Source of the DNA: Streptomyces huiliensis
GTDB lineage: Bacteria; Actinomycetota; Actinomycetes; Streptomycetales; Streptomycetaceae
Assembly (NCBI RefSeq): GCF_020037025.1
Contig: NZ_JAIQLH010000006.1
Coordinates: 1-64,000, forward strand
Direction of reading: 5' to 3'
DNA: 64,000 nt
Below the pieces are notes generated by a model. The model was given only the letters and a program-made list of their open reading frames with translations. It was not told the origin of the DNA and made no database searches. The translations under genes and the position numbers were made by a program. Below, piece after piece: positions 15,847-25,454 of this stretch. How positions within the stretch are numbered: the stretch's first letter is position 1; each line of letters starts with the position of its first letter.

Positions 15847-17109
15847 TCAGGGGAGCAGCCCGTCCAGCGGGACCCCTGGGTCGGCCAGCGCCTCGGGATC
15901 CGGGCGCGCGCCGGCCCGGATGAGCCGCTGGACGGACTCCGTGACGTCCCACACGTTGACGTTCATCCCCGCCAGCACCCGGCCCTCCCGCAGCCAGAAG
16001 GCGATGAACTCGCGCTTCCCGACGTCCCCCCGGCACACCACCTGGTCGTAGGAGCCGGGCGGCGCGTAGCCGGAGTACTCCATGCCGACGTCGTACTGGT
16101 CGGAGAAGAAGTAGGGGACCCGGTCGTAGACGACCTCCTTGCCCAGCATGGCGCGGGCCGCCGCCGGGCCGCTGTGCAGGGCGTTGGCCCAGTGCTCGAC
16201 GCGGAGCCGGCCGGCGGCGTCCGGCCGCTCGACCGCGGCGACGTCGCCGGCGGCGAAGACGTCCGGGTCGGAGGTGCGCAGGGACGCGTCGACGGCGACA
16301 CCGCCGCCGTCCTCGCGGTCGACGAGGGCGAGCCCGGCGGCCTCGGCGAGGGCGGTGCGCGGGGCCGCGCCGATGGCGGCGAGGACGCTGTGCGCGGGGT
16401 GCTCCTCGCCGTCGTCGGTGCGCACGGCGAGCACCATGCCGTCCTGGCCGGTGATCTCGGTGAGGCGGGCGCCGAAGTGGAAGCGGACGCCGTGCTCGGC
16501 GTGCAGGTCGGTGAAGACCTGCCCGAGCTCGGGGCCGAGGACCCGGTGCAGCGGGGTGGGGTCGGGCTCGACGACGGTCACCTCGGCGCCGTAGCCGCGG
16601 GCGGCGGCGGCCACCTCCAGGCCGATCCAGCCGGCGCCGGCGATGACGAGGTGGCCGTTGTCCCGGCCGAGGGAGGCCAGGACGCCGCGCAGCCGCTCGG
16701 CGTGGGCGAGGCGGCGCAGGTGGTGGACGCCGGCCAGGCCGGTGCCGGGGATGTCGAGGCGGCGCGGTTCGGCGCCGGTGGCGAGCAGCAGCCGGTCGTA
16801 GTGGACGCACGTGCCGTCGCCCAGCCGGACCGTGCGGGCGGCGCGGTCGAGGTGGACGGCGGGCAGGCCGAGGTGGAGCTCGACGTCGGCCTGGGCGTAC
16901 CAGGCGGGCTCGTGGACGAAGACGCTGTCCCGCTCGTCCTTGCCCATGAGGTACCCCTTGGAGAGCGGCGGGCGCTCGTAGGGGTGGTCGCGTTCGTCGC
17001 TGATGAGGATCACCCGCCCGGTGAATCCCTCCGTGCGGAGGGTCTCGGCCGCCTTGGCGCCGGCGAGTCCCCCTCCGACGATGACGAACGTCTGGTTCGC
17101 GTCCACCAC
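15847..17109 (-). CDS. FAD-dependent NAD(P)H oxidoreductase (ferredoxin/rubredoxin reductase family)
   Basis: A 420-residue protein with two Rossmann motifs. FVIVGGGLAGAKAAETLR binds FAD, and LVIAGAGWIGLEVAAAARG binds NAD(P)H. The FAD-closing motif TSDPDVFAAGDVA follows, then a C-terminal reductase domain with FFSDQYDVGMEYSGYA. Such enzymes pass electrons from NAD(P)H to ferredoxin or rubredoxin, often for P450 or dioxygenase systems; no partner is adjacent. It lies 61 bases before the dnaG start on the same strand. Confidence 0.92.
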   Translation of the reverse strand: MVDANQTFVIVGGGLAGAKAAETLRTEGFTGRVILISDERDHPYERPPLSKGYLMGKDERDSVFVHEPAWYAQADVELHLGLPAVHLDRAARTVRLGDGTCVHYDRLLLATGAEPRRLDIPGTGLAGVHHLRRLAHAERLRGVLASLGRDNGHLVIAGAGWIGLEVAAAARGYGAEVTVVEPDPTPLHRVLGPELGQVFTDLHAEHGVRFHFGARLTEITGQDGMVLAVRTDDGEEHPAHSVLAAIGAAPRTALAEAAGLALVDREDGGGVAVDASLRTSDPDVFAAGDVAAVERPDAAGRLRVEHWANALHSGPAAARAMLGKEVVYDRVPYFFSDQYDVGMEYSGYAPPGSYDQVVCRGDVGKREFIAFWLREGRVLAGMNVNVWDVTESVQRLIRAGARPDPEALADPGVPLDGLLP

Positions 17110-17196
17110 TTGCTGCCTCCTCGCTCGATGTGCTTCGAGTCCCCGGTGCGTTCGCCGGAACGGCCAGTGCGAGCGTCCCGCACGCGGCGGGCCGCC

Positions 17197-17252
17197 GGAA
17201 GAGGGCCGCGCCGGGGACCGTCCGCGGCCCGGGCCCTTCGCTTCCCTCTTCC
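17197..17252 (-). terminator. Terminator-like double hairpin after dgt
   Basis: GGAAGAGGG (17197-17205) pairs with CCCTCTTCC (17244-17252), and inside it GGGCCGCG (17203-17210) pairs with CGCGGCCC (17223-17230). It starts 3 bases beyond the dgt stop and precedes the FAD reductase gene, which suggests that the two genes are separately transcribed. There is no T-run. Confidence 0.55.
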
Positions 17253-17254
17253 GA

Positions 17255-18583
17255 TCAGCCGACGGACGGCGGGCGGCCTCCGGTGAGCCGGGCGTGCAGG
17301 GTGCGCGCGGAGGCGTCGGTGAGGGCGGCGATCTGGTCGACGACGGCGCGCAGCCGGCCCGAGTCGTCGGCCGCGGCGGTGTACAGGGTCCGGAACTGCG
17401 GGTCGAGGCCGTCGGGCGCGCGGGCGACGAGCGCCTCGGCCAGCTCGGCGAGGACGACGCGCTGGTCGGCGCGGAGCTTCTCCTGGTCCTCGCGCTGGAT
17501 GACGTACCGGTCGGCGACGGCCTTGAGGACGGCGCACTCCAGCCGGGTGCCGTGCGGGACGACGAGGCCGGCGCGGTGCCGGGTGAGCCGGCCGGGGCCC
17601 CACGCCTCCCGGGTGGCGGTCTCGGCGGCGAGGCAGAACCGGCCGATGAGCTGGCTGGTGGCGTCCTTCAGGCGGGCCTGGGAGACGGCCGAGCCGTCGT
17701 AGCCGTGCGGCCACCACTCCTGGTCGAGCAGCCGGTCGAGGGCCTCGGCCAGCTCCTCGGGGTCCGCGCCGGGGGCGTAGCGGCGGGCGGCGACGGCGAA
17801 GATCTCGCGCCGTTCGGGTTCGGCGGCGAGGACGTTGGGGTCGAGGTGGCCGGCGTGCAGGCCGTCCTCGACGTCGTGGACGGAGTAGGCGACGTCGTCG
17901 GCCCAGTCCATGACCTGGGCCTCGAAGCTCCTGCGGTGCGGGGGCGCGCCCTGCCGCAGCCAGTGGAAGACCGGCAGGTCGTCGGGGTAGACGCCGAACT
18001 TGGCCGAGTCCGGGTCGGTGGGGTGGCCGGCGCGCGGCCAGGGGTACTTGGTGGCGGCGTCGAGCGCGGCGCGGGTGAGGTTGAGGCCGACGCTGGCGGG
18101 CTCGCCGGTCTCGGGGTCGGTGACGAAGCGCTTGGGCTCCAGCCGGGTCAGCAGCCGCAGGGACTGGGCGTTGCCCTCGAAACCGCCGCAGGACGCGGCG
18201 ACTTCGTCGAGCGCCTGTTCGCCGTTGTGCCCGAACGGCGGGTGGCCGAGGTCGTGCGCGAGGCAGGCGGTCTCGACGAGGTCGGGGTCGCAGCCGAGGG
18301 CGGCGCCGAGCTCCCGGCCGACCTGGGCGCACTCCAGGGAGTGGGTGAGCCGGGTGCGCGGGCTGGCGTCCCACACCTGGCCGCTGGCACCGGGGGTGAC
18401 GACCTGTGTCTTCCCGGCGAGCCGGCGCAGCGCGGCGGAGTGCAGGACGCGGGCGCGGTCGCGCTGGAAGGCGGTGCGGCCGGGCCGCTTGTCGGGCTCG
18501 GGGGCCCAGCGCTCCAGGTCCGGGGCGTCGTATCCGTCGAGGGCGGGCGCTTCCCCGCGGGTGGTCGCTGCTGAGCCGTTCAT
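17255..18583 (-). CDS. dgt: Deoxyguanosinetriphosphate triphosphohydrolase-like protein
   Basis: A 442-residue HD-domain protein. The metal-binding motif is split as [17 protein letters not shown], then [16 protein letters not shown] with the HD pair, and later [15 protein letters not shown]. It hydrolyses dNTPs to deoxynucleoside plus tripolyphosphate and helps control dNTP pools, often near dnaG in actinobacteria. I chose ATG at 18583, which gives the usual N-terminus; the open frame extends far upstream with no coding character. An RBS is not obvious. Confidence 0.93.
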   Translation of the reverse strand: MNGSAATTRGEAPALDGYDAPDLERWAPEPDKRPGRTAFQRDRARVLHSAALRRLAGKTQVVTPGASGQVWDASPRTRLTHSLECAQVGRELGAALGCDPDLVETACLAHDLGHPPFGHNGEQALDEVAASCGGFEGNAQSLRLLTRLEPKRFVTDPETGEPASVGLNLTRAALDAATKYPWPRAGHPTDPDSAKFGVYPDDLPVFHWLRQGAPPHRRSFEAQVMDWADDVAYSVHDVEDGLHAGHLDPNVLAAEPERREIFAVAARRYAPGADPEELAEALDRLLDQEWWPHGYDGSAVSQARLKDATSQLIGRFCLAAETATREAWGPGRLTRHRAGLVVPHGTRLECAVLKAVADRYVIQREDQEKLRADQRVVLAELAEALVARAPDGLDPQFRTLYTAAADDSGRLRAVVDQIAALTDASARTLHARLTGGRPPSVG

Positions 18584-18711
18584 ACCCCCGACGGTAGTCC
18601 CCGGGTCGGACAAGGGCATGGGGTCCCTCGGCCCGTTCGCGTCGGTCCGGCCGGCCCGGCCCCGGCGGTTTCCCGGCGATCGCGGGGAACCGCGCGGCCC
18701 CGCCCCGCGTT

Positions 18712-18727
18712 CTTTCCGTCCGGAAAG
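18712..18727. promoter_or_regulatory. Small inverted repeat just upstream of the DUF218 gene
   Basis: CTTTCCG (18712-18718) and CGGAAAG (18721-18727) form a 7-bp inverted repeat next to the ribosome-binding site of the DUF218 gene. It could be an operator or a structure that partly covers the GGGGGAGG site. Confidence 0.35.
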
Positions 18728-18739
18728 GGGGAGGCGAAC

Positions 18740-19444
18740 ATGCGTCTGAAAATCCGGCCGCTGAACATCCGGCCGCTCCGTTGGCTGCCCGCCACCCGCA
18801 AGGGCCGGCGCCGGACCGTCCAGGCGGTGATGGCGGCCTGCGTGCTGGCGCTGCTGCCCGTGACCTGGGTGCACGCCGCCGCCGAGGCCCGGCTGCGGCA
18901 GGTCGCGGACGTGCCGCCGGCGCCGGTGGCCATCGTCTTCGGCGCCGGCCTGTGGCAGGGCGAGCCCTCCCCCTACCTGGCGCACCGGCTCGACACCGCG
19001 GTCGACCTCTACCGGGCGGGCAAGGTCCGCGTCGTGCTGGTCACCGGCGACAACGGCCGCCGGCAGTACAACGAGCCGGACGCCATGCGCGCCTACCTCC
19101 ACGCGCACGGCGTCCCGGACGACCGGGTCGTCGCCGACTACGCCGGCTTCGACACCTGGGACTCCTGCACCCGCGCCCGCCGCGTCTTCGGGGTGCGCAA
19201 GGCGGTGCTGGTCACCCAGGACTTCCACATCCGCCGGGCGGTGGCGCTGTGCGACGCGGCCGGGATCGACGCGTACGGCGTGCCGGTGGAGGCGAAGCGC
19301 GACCGCACCTGGTACGCGGCGGGCGCCCGGGAGATCGTGGCGGCCGGGAAGGCGGCGGTGGAGGCCGCCGTGCGGCCCGGGCCGAGGTTCCTGGGCCCGC
19401 GCGAGCCGGGGGTGGACCGGGCGCTGGCGGCCGCGGAGCGCTGA
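18740..19444 (+). CDS. YdcF/SanA-like (DUF218) envelope protein
   Basis: A 234-residue protein. A membrane anchor ([19 protein letters not shown], about residues 30-49) is followed by a DUF218 domain: [38 protein letters not shown] and [17 protein letters not shown]. SanA-type proteins are linked to envelope barrier function and vancomycin exclusion in enterobacteria; the biochemical activity is unknown. GGGGGAGG precedes the ATG. Its 3' end converges on the secreted protease gene 11 bases away. Confidence 0.88.
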   Translation: MRLKIRPLNIRPLRWLPATRKGRRRTVQAVMAACVLALLPVTWVHAAAEARLRQVADVPPAPVAIVFGAGLWQGEPSPYLAHRLDTAVDLYRAGKVRVVLVTGDNGRRQYNEPDAMRAYLHAHGVPDDRVVADYAGFDTWDSCTRARRVFGVRKAVLVTQDFHIRRAVALCDAAGIDAYGVPVEAKRDRTWYAAGAREIVAAGKAAVEAAVRPGPRFLGPREPGVDRALAAAER

Positions 19445-19455
19445 ACCCCTTTGAG

Positions 19456-20418
19456 CTACCGCTTGGGCTCGCGGTTGTTTATGGCGTCGACGTACAGCCG
19501 GAAGATCTCGTCGTCGTTCAGGGGGCTGTACGACACCTGCGACGAGCGGTCGCCGTCCGGGCCGCCGCCGTTGAGCCCGCCCAGGACGCCCACCAGGTCG
19601 CCGGTGCGCGTCCGCTCGTTGAAGTGCACCAGCCAGGGGCTGCCCGAAGTGCCGGAGAAGAAGCCCTCGCAGCGCATCTTCAGCTGGTTGTGGTGCTCCA
19701 GCTTGCCGGTGAGGGCGGTGCAGCGGATGGCCTCGTCGGCGGGGTCGTCGTCGGCGCTGGGGTAGCCGATGACGGTCACCCGGTTGACGTAGCCGGGGGT
19801 GCGGGCCAGCCGGTTGGCGCCGGTGACCTGCTCGATCTGACGGCCTTTCGCGTCGGGCCGGACGGTGGCGAAGGCGAAGTCGTAGTCGGATCCCTCGCCG
19901 GTGTCGGTGCGTCTGGGGTCGGTGAAGGTGCGGTCCACTCTCCACACGCCGTACGGCTGCTCCTTGGCGCCGGCCTGATAGTCCGGCACGAACGCGGCGT
20001 CCTCGCCGATCGAACAGTGCCCGGCCGTCACCAGCAGGTTCCCCTTGGGGCTGTGCACGACGCTGGCCGTGCAGTGATGGCTCTTCATGTCCTCGCCGGT
20101 GTAGAAGAGGACGCCTACCGAGGGCACGCCGCCGAAGTGCCGCGCGTTGCCCGTGATGCGCTGCGCCTCGCCGCGGGCGTCGCCGTCCCCCGCGTCGTCC
20201 GTGACCGCGGCGGCGGAGGGCGCGGTCAGGTCGGAGCTCCAGAACCGCTTCGCCTGCTCGCTGGTCCAGCTGCGGTCCTTCCCGTGGCCGCCGGCCTGCG
20301 GGACGGCCGCCGCCAGGACGACGACATAGAGCCCCGCCAGCGTGGCCCGGCCCCATCGGGCCCGGCTCCACCGGGGAAAACGCACAGGCACCCCCACCAC
20401 GTTCGGAAGGTCGTTCAC
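19456..20418 (-). CDS. Secreted trypsin-like serine protease
   Basis: A 320-residue exported protease. A signal segment (about residues 22-40) is followed by the catalytic domain. The triad is H134 in VTAGHCS, D180 in SDYDFAFA and S258 in SGTSGSPW. H45 to A95 may be a propeptide. The GTG at 20418 was used; an in-frame GTG 11 codons later, with GGGGGTG before it, gives an equally good signal peptide. No recognised substrate or inhibitor gene is adjacent. Confidence 0.9.
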   Translation of the reverse strand: MNDLPNVVGVPVRFPRWSRARWGRATLAGLYVVVLAAAVPQAGGHGKDRSWTSEQAKRFWSSDLTAPSAAAVTDDAGDGDARGEAQRITGNARHFGGVPSVGVLFYTGEDMKSHHCTASVVHSPKGNLLVTAGHCSIGEDAAFVPDYQAGAKEQPYGVWRVDRTFTDPRRTDTGEGSDYDFAFATVRPDAKGRQIEQVTGANRLARTPGYVNRVTVIGYPSADDDPADEAIRCTALTGKLEHHNQLKMRCEGFFSGTSGSPWLVHFNERTRTGDLVGVLGGLNGGGPDGDRSSQVSYSPLNDDEIFRLYVDAINNREPKR

Positions 20419-20641
20419 AGGCTAACCGCATCGTCCGGCACGGGCGGCGCACCGGACGGTTTTCCGTACCGTCGGACGACCGACGATCCGGTGTATGACC
20501 AGCGTACGAATGATCGTCAACCATCCACCACATCCGGTACGGGAAGTCTCGTCCCGCCTGCCCCGATCACACGAACGGCGTCCGCCCTGCGTGCCCCATC
20601 GGTCGTACCCGTCCTACGCGGCACACCGGCCGTACCCGTCC

Positions 20642-20695
20642 TACGCGGCCTACGCGGCCTACGCGGCCTACGCGGCCTACGCGGCCTACGCGGCC
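20642..20695. repeat. 9-bp tandem repeat (TACGCGGCC)6
   Basis: Six exact copies of TACGCGGCC run from 20642 to 20695. Degenerate copies (TACGCGGCA, TACCCGTCC) lie upstream from about 20598. The last copy covers the stop codon and final codons of the TSUP gene, so the array appears to have grown from the 3' end of that gene. Confidence 0.9.
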
Positions 20696-21471
20696 CACTG
20701 GTCGTAGCCGAGCTTGCAGAGCAGCCCCAGCACCACCACGACCAGCACCCCGCGGACGAAACCGCTCCCCCGCTTGAGCGCCATCCGGGCGCCCAGCGTC
20801 CCGCCCGCCAGGTTGAAGACGGCCATGGGCAGGGCCAGCCACCAGAGCACCGCGCCCTGGAGCGAGAAGGTGACCAGGGCACCGACGTTGGTGCAGACGT
20901 TCACGATCTTGGCGGTGCCGGAGGCGGCCACCAGGTCCATGTGGAGGATCCCGGCCAGCGCGAGGACGAGGAAGGTGCCGGTCCCGGGGCCGATCAGGCC
21001 GTCGTAGAAGCCGATGCCCAGACCGGCGACGAGGATCGCCGTCCACACCCGCCGCCGGCTCACCGGGCCGGAGGCCGCGGTGGCGGCGCCGAAGCCCGGG
21101 CGGAGCAGGACGAAGGCGAGCACCACGACCAGGATCACCATGATCAGCGGCCGGAGGACCGCGCTGTCGATGCCGGCGGCGAAAACCGCCCCGGCCAGCG
21201 AGCCGCCGAGCGCGGCGAGACCGGTCCGGAAGGCGGTGCGCAGGTCGAGGGGGGCCCGACGGGCGTAGGAGACCGCGGCGGCGGCGGTGCCCCAGATGGC
21301 CACGGCCTTGTTGGTGCCGAGCACGTGCGCGGGGGCGGCGTGCGGCAGGCCGACCAGCAGGGCGGGGAGTTGGAGGAGGCCGCCGCCGCCCACGACGGCG
21401 TCGATCCAGCCGGCGGCGGCCGCGGCGAGACAGAGCAGAAGCAGTGTGGTCAGGGATATGTCGTGGGTCAC
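20686..21471 (-). CDS. TSUP family sulfite exporter-like membrane protein
   Basis: A 261-residue protein with about eight hydrophobic helices. The family signatures are AAAGWIDAVVGGGGLLQLPALL and GTNKAVAIWGT in the N-terminal half and GFYDGLIGPGTGTFLVLAL in the second half. TSUP (TauE/SafE) proteins move small anions such as sulfite or sulfoacetate across the membrane; the substrate is unknown here. The gene ends inside a 9-bp tandem repeat, where its last codons GCC GCG TAG match the repeat unit. Confidence 0.9.
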   Translation of the reverse strand: MTHDISLTTLLLLCLAAAAAGWIDAVVGGGGLLQLPALLVGLPHAAPAHVLGTNKAVAIWGTAAAAVSYARRAPLDLRTAFRTGLAALGGSLAGAVFAAGIDSAVLRPLIMVILVVVLAFVLLRPGFGAATAASGPVSRRRVWTAILVAGLGIGFYDGLIGPGTGTFLVLALAGILHMDLVAASGTAKIVNVCTNVGALVTFSLQGAVLWWLALPMAVFNLAGGTLGARMALKRGSGFVRGVLVVVVLGLLCKLGYDQWAA

Positions 21472-21610
21472 CTCGGGATCGTACGGGGCAGGGGACGCCC
21501 CAACTCCGTTTCACCGGCGGCTTCCTGCCGCGCACCCCGCCCCGGCTAGGCTGTCCGCGGCAGGTGCCGGTGACCCCTGATGTGCCTGGTGAGGCAGGGC
21601 GGAGGAGCAC

Positions 21611-22546
21611 GTGACGAACGGCTGGACGCTGGACGACATGCCCGAACAGAAGGGCCGGACGGCGGTGGTGACCGGTGCCAACAGCGGCATCGGCTACGTC
21701 ACCTCGCGGGAACTGGCCCGGCGCGGCGCGCGGGTGGTGCTGGCCTGCCGGGACGCGACGCGCGGCAGGGCCGCCGAGGACCTGCTGCGACGGCAGGTGC
21801 CCGGCGCGGACGTCCGCCTGGCCCGGCTCGACCTGGCCGACCTGGAGTCCATACGGTCCTTCGCCGCGGAACTGCCCGAGGAGCGGCTGGACCTGCTGGT
21901 GAACAACGCCGGGGTGATGGCCCTGCCGCGACGGCGCACGGCCGACGGCTTCGAGGCCCAGTTCGGCACCAACCACCTGGGGCACTTCGCCCTGACCGGG
22001 CTGCTGCTGCCGCGGATGCGGGACGCGGGGTACGGGGCTCGGGTGGTCACCGTGTCCAGCGGGATGCACTTCGCGGGCACGGTCGACCCGCGCGACCCGC
22101 AGATGGACCGCGGCTACCGCCGGTGGACCGCCTACGCCCGCTCCAAGAGCGCCAACCTCCTCTTCGTCCACGAACTCGCCCGCCGCCTCGCCGCCGACGG
22201 CTCCCCCCTGGTCGCCGCGGCGGCCCACCCCGGCTTCGCTGCCACCGGCCTCCAGACCGCCGGCGTCCGGATGGAGGGCCGGCGGCGCGCCGAGCGCGTC
22301 GTCGCGGCGGCCACCCGCCTGATCGCGACGAGCGCGGAGGCGGGTGCTCTCCCGACTCTTTACGCCGCGACTGCTCCCGACGTCCGCCAGGACGACTTCA
22401 TCGGGCCTGGCGGACCGCTGATGCGGGGCGCTCCCGCGCGGTCGCCGCGTGCTCCCTGGGCCCGGGACGATCGGGCGGCGGAGGGGTTGTGGCGGATGTC
22501 GGAGCGGCTGACGGGGGTGCGGTGGGGGTGGCCGGCGGGGGTTTGA
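21611..22546 (+). CDS. Short-chain dehydrogenase/reductase (retinol-dehydrogenase-like)
   Basis: A 311-residue SDR. TAVVTGANSGIGYVTSRELARRGARV binds NAD(P), NNAGVM marks the fourth strand, and the catalytic S...YxxxK reads TVSSGMHF and AYARSKSANLL. The length and the FGTNHLGHFALTGLLL motif fit the retinol dehydrogenase/WW-oxidoreductase branch. GTG at 21611 follows GGAGGAG. The last 40 residues are tryptophan- and arginine-rich and run into the palindromic repeat. Confidence 0.92.
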   Translation: MTNGWTLDDMPEQKGRTAVVTGANSGIGYVTSRELARRGARVVLACRDATRGRAAEDLLRRQVPGADVRLARLDLADLESIRSFAAELPEERLDLLVNNAGVMALPRRRTADGFEAQFGTNHLGHFALTGLLLPRMRDAGYGARVVTVSSGMHFAGTVDPRDPQMDRGYRRWTAYARSKSANLLFVHELARRLAADGSPLVAAAAHPGFAATGLQTAGVRMEGRRRAERVVAAATRLIATSAEAGALPTLYAATAPDVRQDDFIGPGGPLMRGAPARSPRAPWARDDRAAEGLWRMSERLTGVRWGWPAGV

Positions 22547-22772
22547 GCCCCGGTCCCGCCCCTTCGCCGATTCCTGGGGGCGAGCCCCCAGACCCCCCGA
22601 AACCGCGCTCCGCGCGGTTGTCCTCAAACGCCGGACGGGCTGAAGTGCGCGCCCAGGCCCCATCCAGCCCGTCCGGCGTTTGAGGACGAGCGGCGAAGCC
22701 GCGACAAGCGGGGTCTGGGGCGCAGCCCCAGGAATCGGCGAAGGGGCGGGACCGGGGCACAGCCCGCCGCAG
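22545..22772. repeat. Dispersed palindromic repeat, copy B (two arms)
   Basis: It fills the whole gap between two convergent genes. The left arm ends in a reverse complement of the core, and the right arm starts CAGCCCGTCCGGCGTTTGAG (22665-22684). Between them lie about 20 unpaired bases. The outer ends carry GGTCCCGCCCCTTCGCCGA and its complement. It is a probable bidirectional terminator for the SDR and APC genes. Confidence 0.85.
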
Positions 22773-22780
22773 GCGCGACC

Positions 22781-24643
22781 TCAGCCCACCCGGAACCGCA
22801 ATCGACAGATCACCGCATCCGTATCCCGCCGCACCGCATGCGCCACCACCGCCCCCCGCTGATTCTGCAGCAACCGCTGCCACAGCCGAGCAGGCTCGAC
22901 CTCCGGAATGAGAACGGTGACCCGGTTCTCGGGATGGCGACCACTGATCTCCTGGACGTAGTCGACGATGGGACGCCCCAACGTCCGTGCAGGAGCCGGA
23001 AGTTCGACGAGATCGACCCCCGGATTCCAGAGCTCCCAGTCCCGCCGCAACGACTCCGCCGCCCGCCGCCCCTCCGCGTCGGGCTGGGCGACGGTGACGG
23101 CGACGACCTCGTCGCCGAGGGAGACGGCGGCGGTCAGCGCCTTGCTGGTCAGCCGGGACAGAGAGGAGACCGGCACGACGACCACGGAGTGGCAGCGGCG
23201 GGGCGGCTCCGGCACCCGCCCGAGCTCCAGCCGGCCGCCGATCCGGCTGTAAGCACGATGAACGGCCTCGAAGGCCAGCACCATCAGCGGAAGAGCGAGG
23301 ACGATGAGCCAGGCACCCTCCGCGAACTTCGTCGCCGTGACGACCACCGCCGACACTCCGGTGAGCAGCGCACCGAAGCCGTTCAGCAGCGCCTTGCCCC
23401 GCCACCCGGACGCGCCCTCCCGACACCAGTGCCGCACCATCCCGACCTGGCAGATGGTGAACCCGACGAACACCCCGATCGCGAAGAGCGGCACCAGCGT
23501 GTTGACGTCACCGCCGGAGCAGACGAGCAGCAGTGCCGAGACGGCGGCCAGCGCGAGGACGCCGTGCCGGTGCACCTGGCGGTCGGCCTTGAGGGCGAAG
23601 ACGTGGGGGAGGTAGTTGTCCCGGGCGAGCAGGCTCATCAGGACGGGAAGCCCGCCGAAGGAGGTGTTGGCGGCCAGCGCCAGCAGCACGACGGTCGCGA
23701 ACTGCACGACGTAGAAGGCCCAGTTGTGGCCGAGCGAGGCGTCCGCCAGCTGTGCCAGGACGGTGACGCCCTCCACCGGCTGGAGGTGGAAGCGGCCGAT
23801 GAGCACGGAGAGGCCGATGAGCATGGCGCCCAGCAGCGCGCCGAGGGCCACCTCCGTGCGCTGGGCGCGGCGGGCGCGCGGGGCGCGGAAGGCGGGGACG
23901 GCGTTGGCCACGGCCTCGACGCCGGTGAGGGCGGAGCAGCCGGCGGCGAACGCCTTGAGCAGCAGCAGGGCGCCGACCGAGGTCGCGTCGGAGCTCAGCG
24001 CGGACGCGTGCCCGGCGGCGGCCTCGGTGCTCGCGGGCGCGTCCCGGAACAGTCCGACGACGATCATGGTGAGGATCGAGCCGACGAACACGGCGGTCGG
24101 GACGACGAACGCCTTCGCCGACTCGGCGATGCCCCGCAGGTTCACCCCGGTGACCAGCGCCAGCACGCCGAGGCAGATCCACAGCCGGTCGGCGTGGAGG
24201 GCGGGGAAGGCGGAAGTGAGGGCGGCGACGCCGGCGGTGACGGAGACCGCCACGTTCAGGACGTAGTCCAGGACCAGTGAGGCGGCCGTGACGAGGGAGG
24301 TGCGACGGCCGAGGTGGCGCTTGGCCACCGCGTAGGAGCCGCCGCCGTCCGGGAAGGCGGCGATGACCTGCCGGTAGGAGGCGACGAGCACGGCGAGCAG
24401 GGCCGCGATGGCGAGGGTGACGGGCAGGGTGCAGCCGAGACCGTGGGCGCCGGCCGCGGCCAGCACGAGGACGATCGACTCGGGGCCGTACGCGACGGAG
24501 GCCATCGCGTCGAGCGACAGCGCGGCCAGGCCCTGGACGGCCGTGAGCCGGTGCCGTTCCTCTCCCGCCGGCTCGGGCACGGTATCCGGCGGTTCCTCGC
24601 CGGTCCCGTCGAGCCGTTCTTCCGTGTGGGCCGGCGTGGACAT
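22781..24643 (-). CDS. APC superfamily permease, KimA/YdaO-like cation-amino acid transporter
   Basis: A 620-residue protein. About twelve membrane segments run from QGLAALSLDAMASVAYGPES to about residue 470, followed by a soluble C-terminal domain (from about residue 490) with VVVVPVSSLSRLTSKALTAAVSLG and VTVLIPEVEP. This architecture matches the KimA potassium importer group of the APC superfamily. Amino acid transport is the alternative. No c-di-AMP riboswitch of the ydaO type is evident upstream; instead there are phased TGACG repeats (24777-24835). Confidence 0.87.
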   Translation of the reverse strand: MSTPAHTEERLDGTGEEPPDTVPEPAGEERHRLTAVQGLAALSLDAMASVAYGPESIVLVLAAAGAHGLGCTLPVTLAIAALLAVLVASYRQVIAAFPDGGGSYAVAKRHLGRRTSLVTAASLVLDYVLNVAVSVTAGVAALTSAFPALHADRLWICLGVLALVTGVNLRGIAESAKAFVVPTAVFVGSILTMIVVGLFRDAPASTEAAAGHASALSSDATSVGALLLLKAFAAGCSALTGVEAVANAVPAFRAPRARRAQRTEVALGALLGAMLIGLSVLIGRFHLQPVEGVTVLAQLADASLGHNWAFYVVQFATVVLLALAANTSFGGLPVLMSLLARDNYLPHVFALKADRQVHRHGVLALAAVSALLLVCSGGDVNTLVPLFAIGVFVGFTICQVGMVRHWCREGASGWRGKALLNGFGALLTGVSAVVVTATKFAEGAWLIVLALPLMVLAFEAVHRAYSRIGGRLELGRVPEPPRRCHSVVVVPVSSLSRLTSKALTAAVSLGDEVVAVTVAQPDAEGRRAAESLRRDWELWNPGVDLVELPAPARTLGRPIVDYVQEISGRHPENRVTVLIPEVEPARLWQRLLQNQRGAVVAHAVRRDTDAVICRLRFRVG

Positions 24644-24776
24644 CTCTGTTCGTACCTCCGTGACGTGGGAGGCTCAGCCTGCGCCGGAGGCGACCGGAAG
24701 GCGCTGCTTCTTGGCGGCCTCTTGTCGCCTCCCGTTGCCATCTTGGCGCTTCTTTAACGGATGTTGACCGAAGGGA

Positions 24777-24835
24777 TGTCAAGAGGGCGTCAGGGGACCG
24801 TCAGGTTCGGACACGTTTCCGTCAGCTTGGCGTCA
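24777..24835 (-). promoter_or_regulatory. Phased TGACG direct repeats upstream of the APC permease gene
   Basis: On the minus strand TGACG begins at 24835, 24824, 24803 and 24792, a weaker TGTCC at 24813, and TGACA at 24781. The steps are 11, 11, 10, 11 and 11 bases. The last unit is part of TTGACA, a good -35 hexamer. Direct repeats at 11-bp steps are typical of OmpR-type response regulators in streptomycetes. The regulator is unknown. Confidence 0.6.
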
Positions 24836-24877
24836 ACGGGCGCGGGATCACCGCGCGGACGGCCCTAACCTCGCGCC

Positions 24878-25453
24878 ATGGGACGGCGACCGACCGTAAG
24901 GACGCGCAGACACGGGCCCCGCTCCGGGCCCCCCGCCACCACGGCCACCGACGGCGTACTCGCCCGGGACCGCGGCTGGCGGCGCGAGGCCCGCGAGGCG
25001 TGGTGCTGGGGAACGGCGCTCGGCGCCCTCCTCACCCTCGTCGACCTGTTGCGCGGCGAACTCGACGCGGTACGGACCTGCTGCTGGATCGCGCTCGGCT
25101 CGACTCTCGTCGCGGTCCTGCGACCGCCCCGCGTCACCGCCGGCGACGGCTGGCTCGCCTCCCGCGGCCTGCTCCGCGAACGGCGCGTACGGACCGATCT
25201 CCTCACCCGCGTCCGGCAGTTGGACGGCGTCGCACCCCGGCTCGTCCTCCGGGACGTGGGCGGGGGGCGGGTGGAGCTCGACCCGCGCGTACTGCGGGCG
25301 AATCCGCTGCTGTGGCACGAGGTGGAGCGGGGGGCCCGGAGGGCCTTGGAGCGGGGGTTGCTTCGGGAGGGCGCTCCCGTGCTTGCGGCTCTGGCGAGCC
25401 GGATCGACGGGGAGGGGGCGCGGGAGGTCCTGCGGGCGTCGGGGCTGGAGTGA
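24878..25453 (+). CDS. Small membrane-associated hypothetical protein
   Basis: A 191-residue protein. A basic N-terminus is followed by a hydrophobic stretch (WCWGTALGALLTLVDLL) and a second one (TCCWIALGSTLVAVL). After these comes a soluble part with WLASRGLLRERRVRTDLL and LVLRDVGGGRVELDPRVL, which resembles a bacterial PH-like domain. The function is unknown. It is divergent from the APC permease, sharing its regulatory gap, and it ends at a palindromic repeat. Confidence 0.75.
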   Translation: MGRRPTVRTRRHGPRSGPPATTATDGVLARDRGWRREAREAWCWGTALGALLTLVDLLRGELDAVRTCCWIALGSTLVAVLRPPRVTAGDGWLASRGLLRERRVRTDLLTRVRQLDGVAPRLVLRDVGGGRVELDPRVLRANPLLWHEVERGARRALERGLLREGAPVLAALASRIDGEGAREVLRASGLE

Positions 25454-25454
25454 G

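Noticed and set aside
17255..20533. 1092-codon open frame including dgt
   Set aside because: Only the last 442 codons match Dgt; the rest lies antisense to the DUF218 gene and overlaps the protease gene in another frame.
20495..20707. Short plus-strand frame rich in YAAYAA
   Set aside because: It has no ribosome-binding site and is produced by the 9-bp array at the end of the TSUP gene.
24644..24780. ydaO-type c-di-AMP riboswitch upstream of the APC permease
   Set aside because: The conserved riboswitch blocks were not recognised; only a GGAGGCGAC/GTCGCCTCC hairpin is present near the start.
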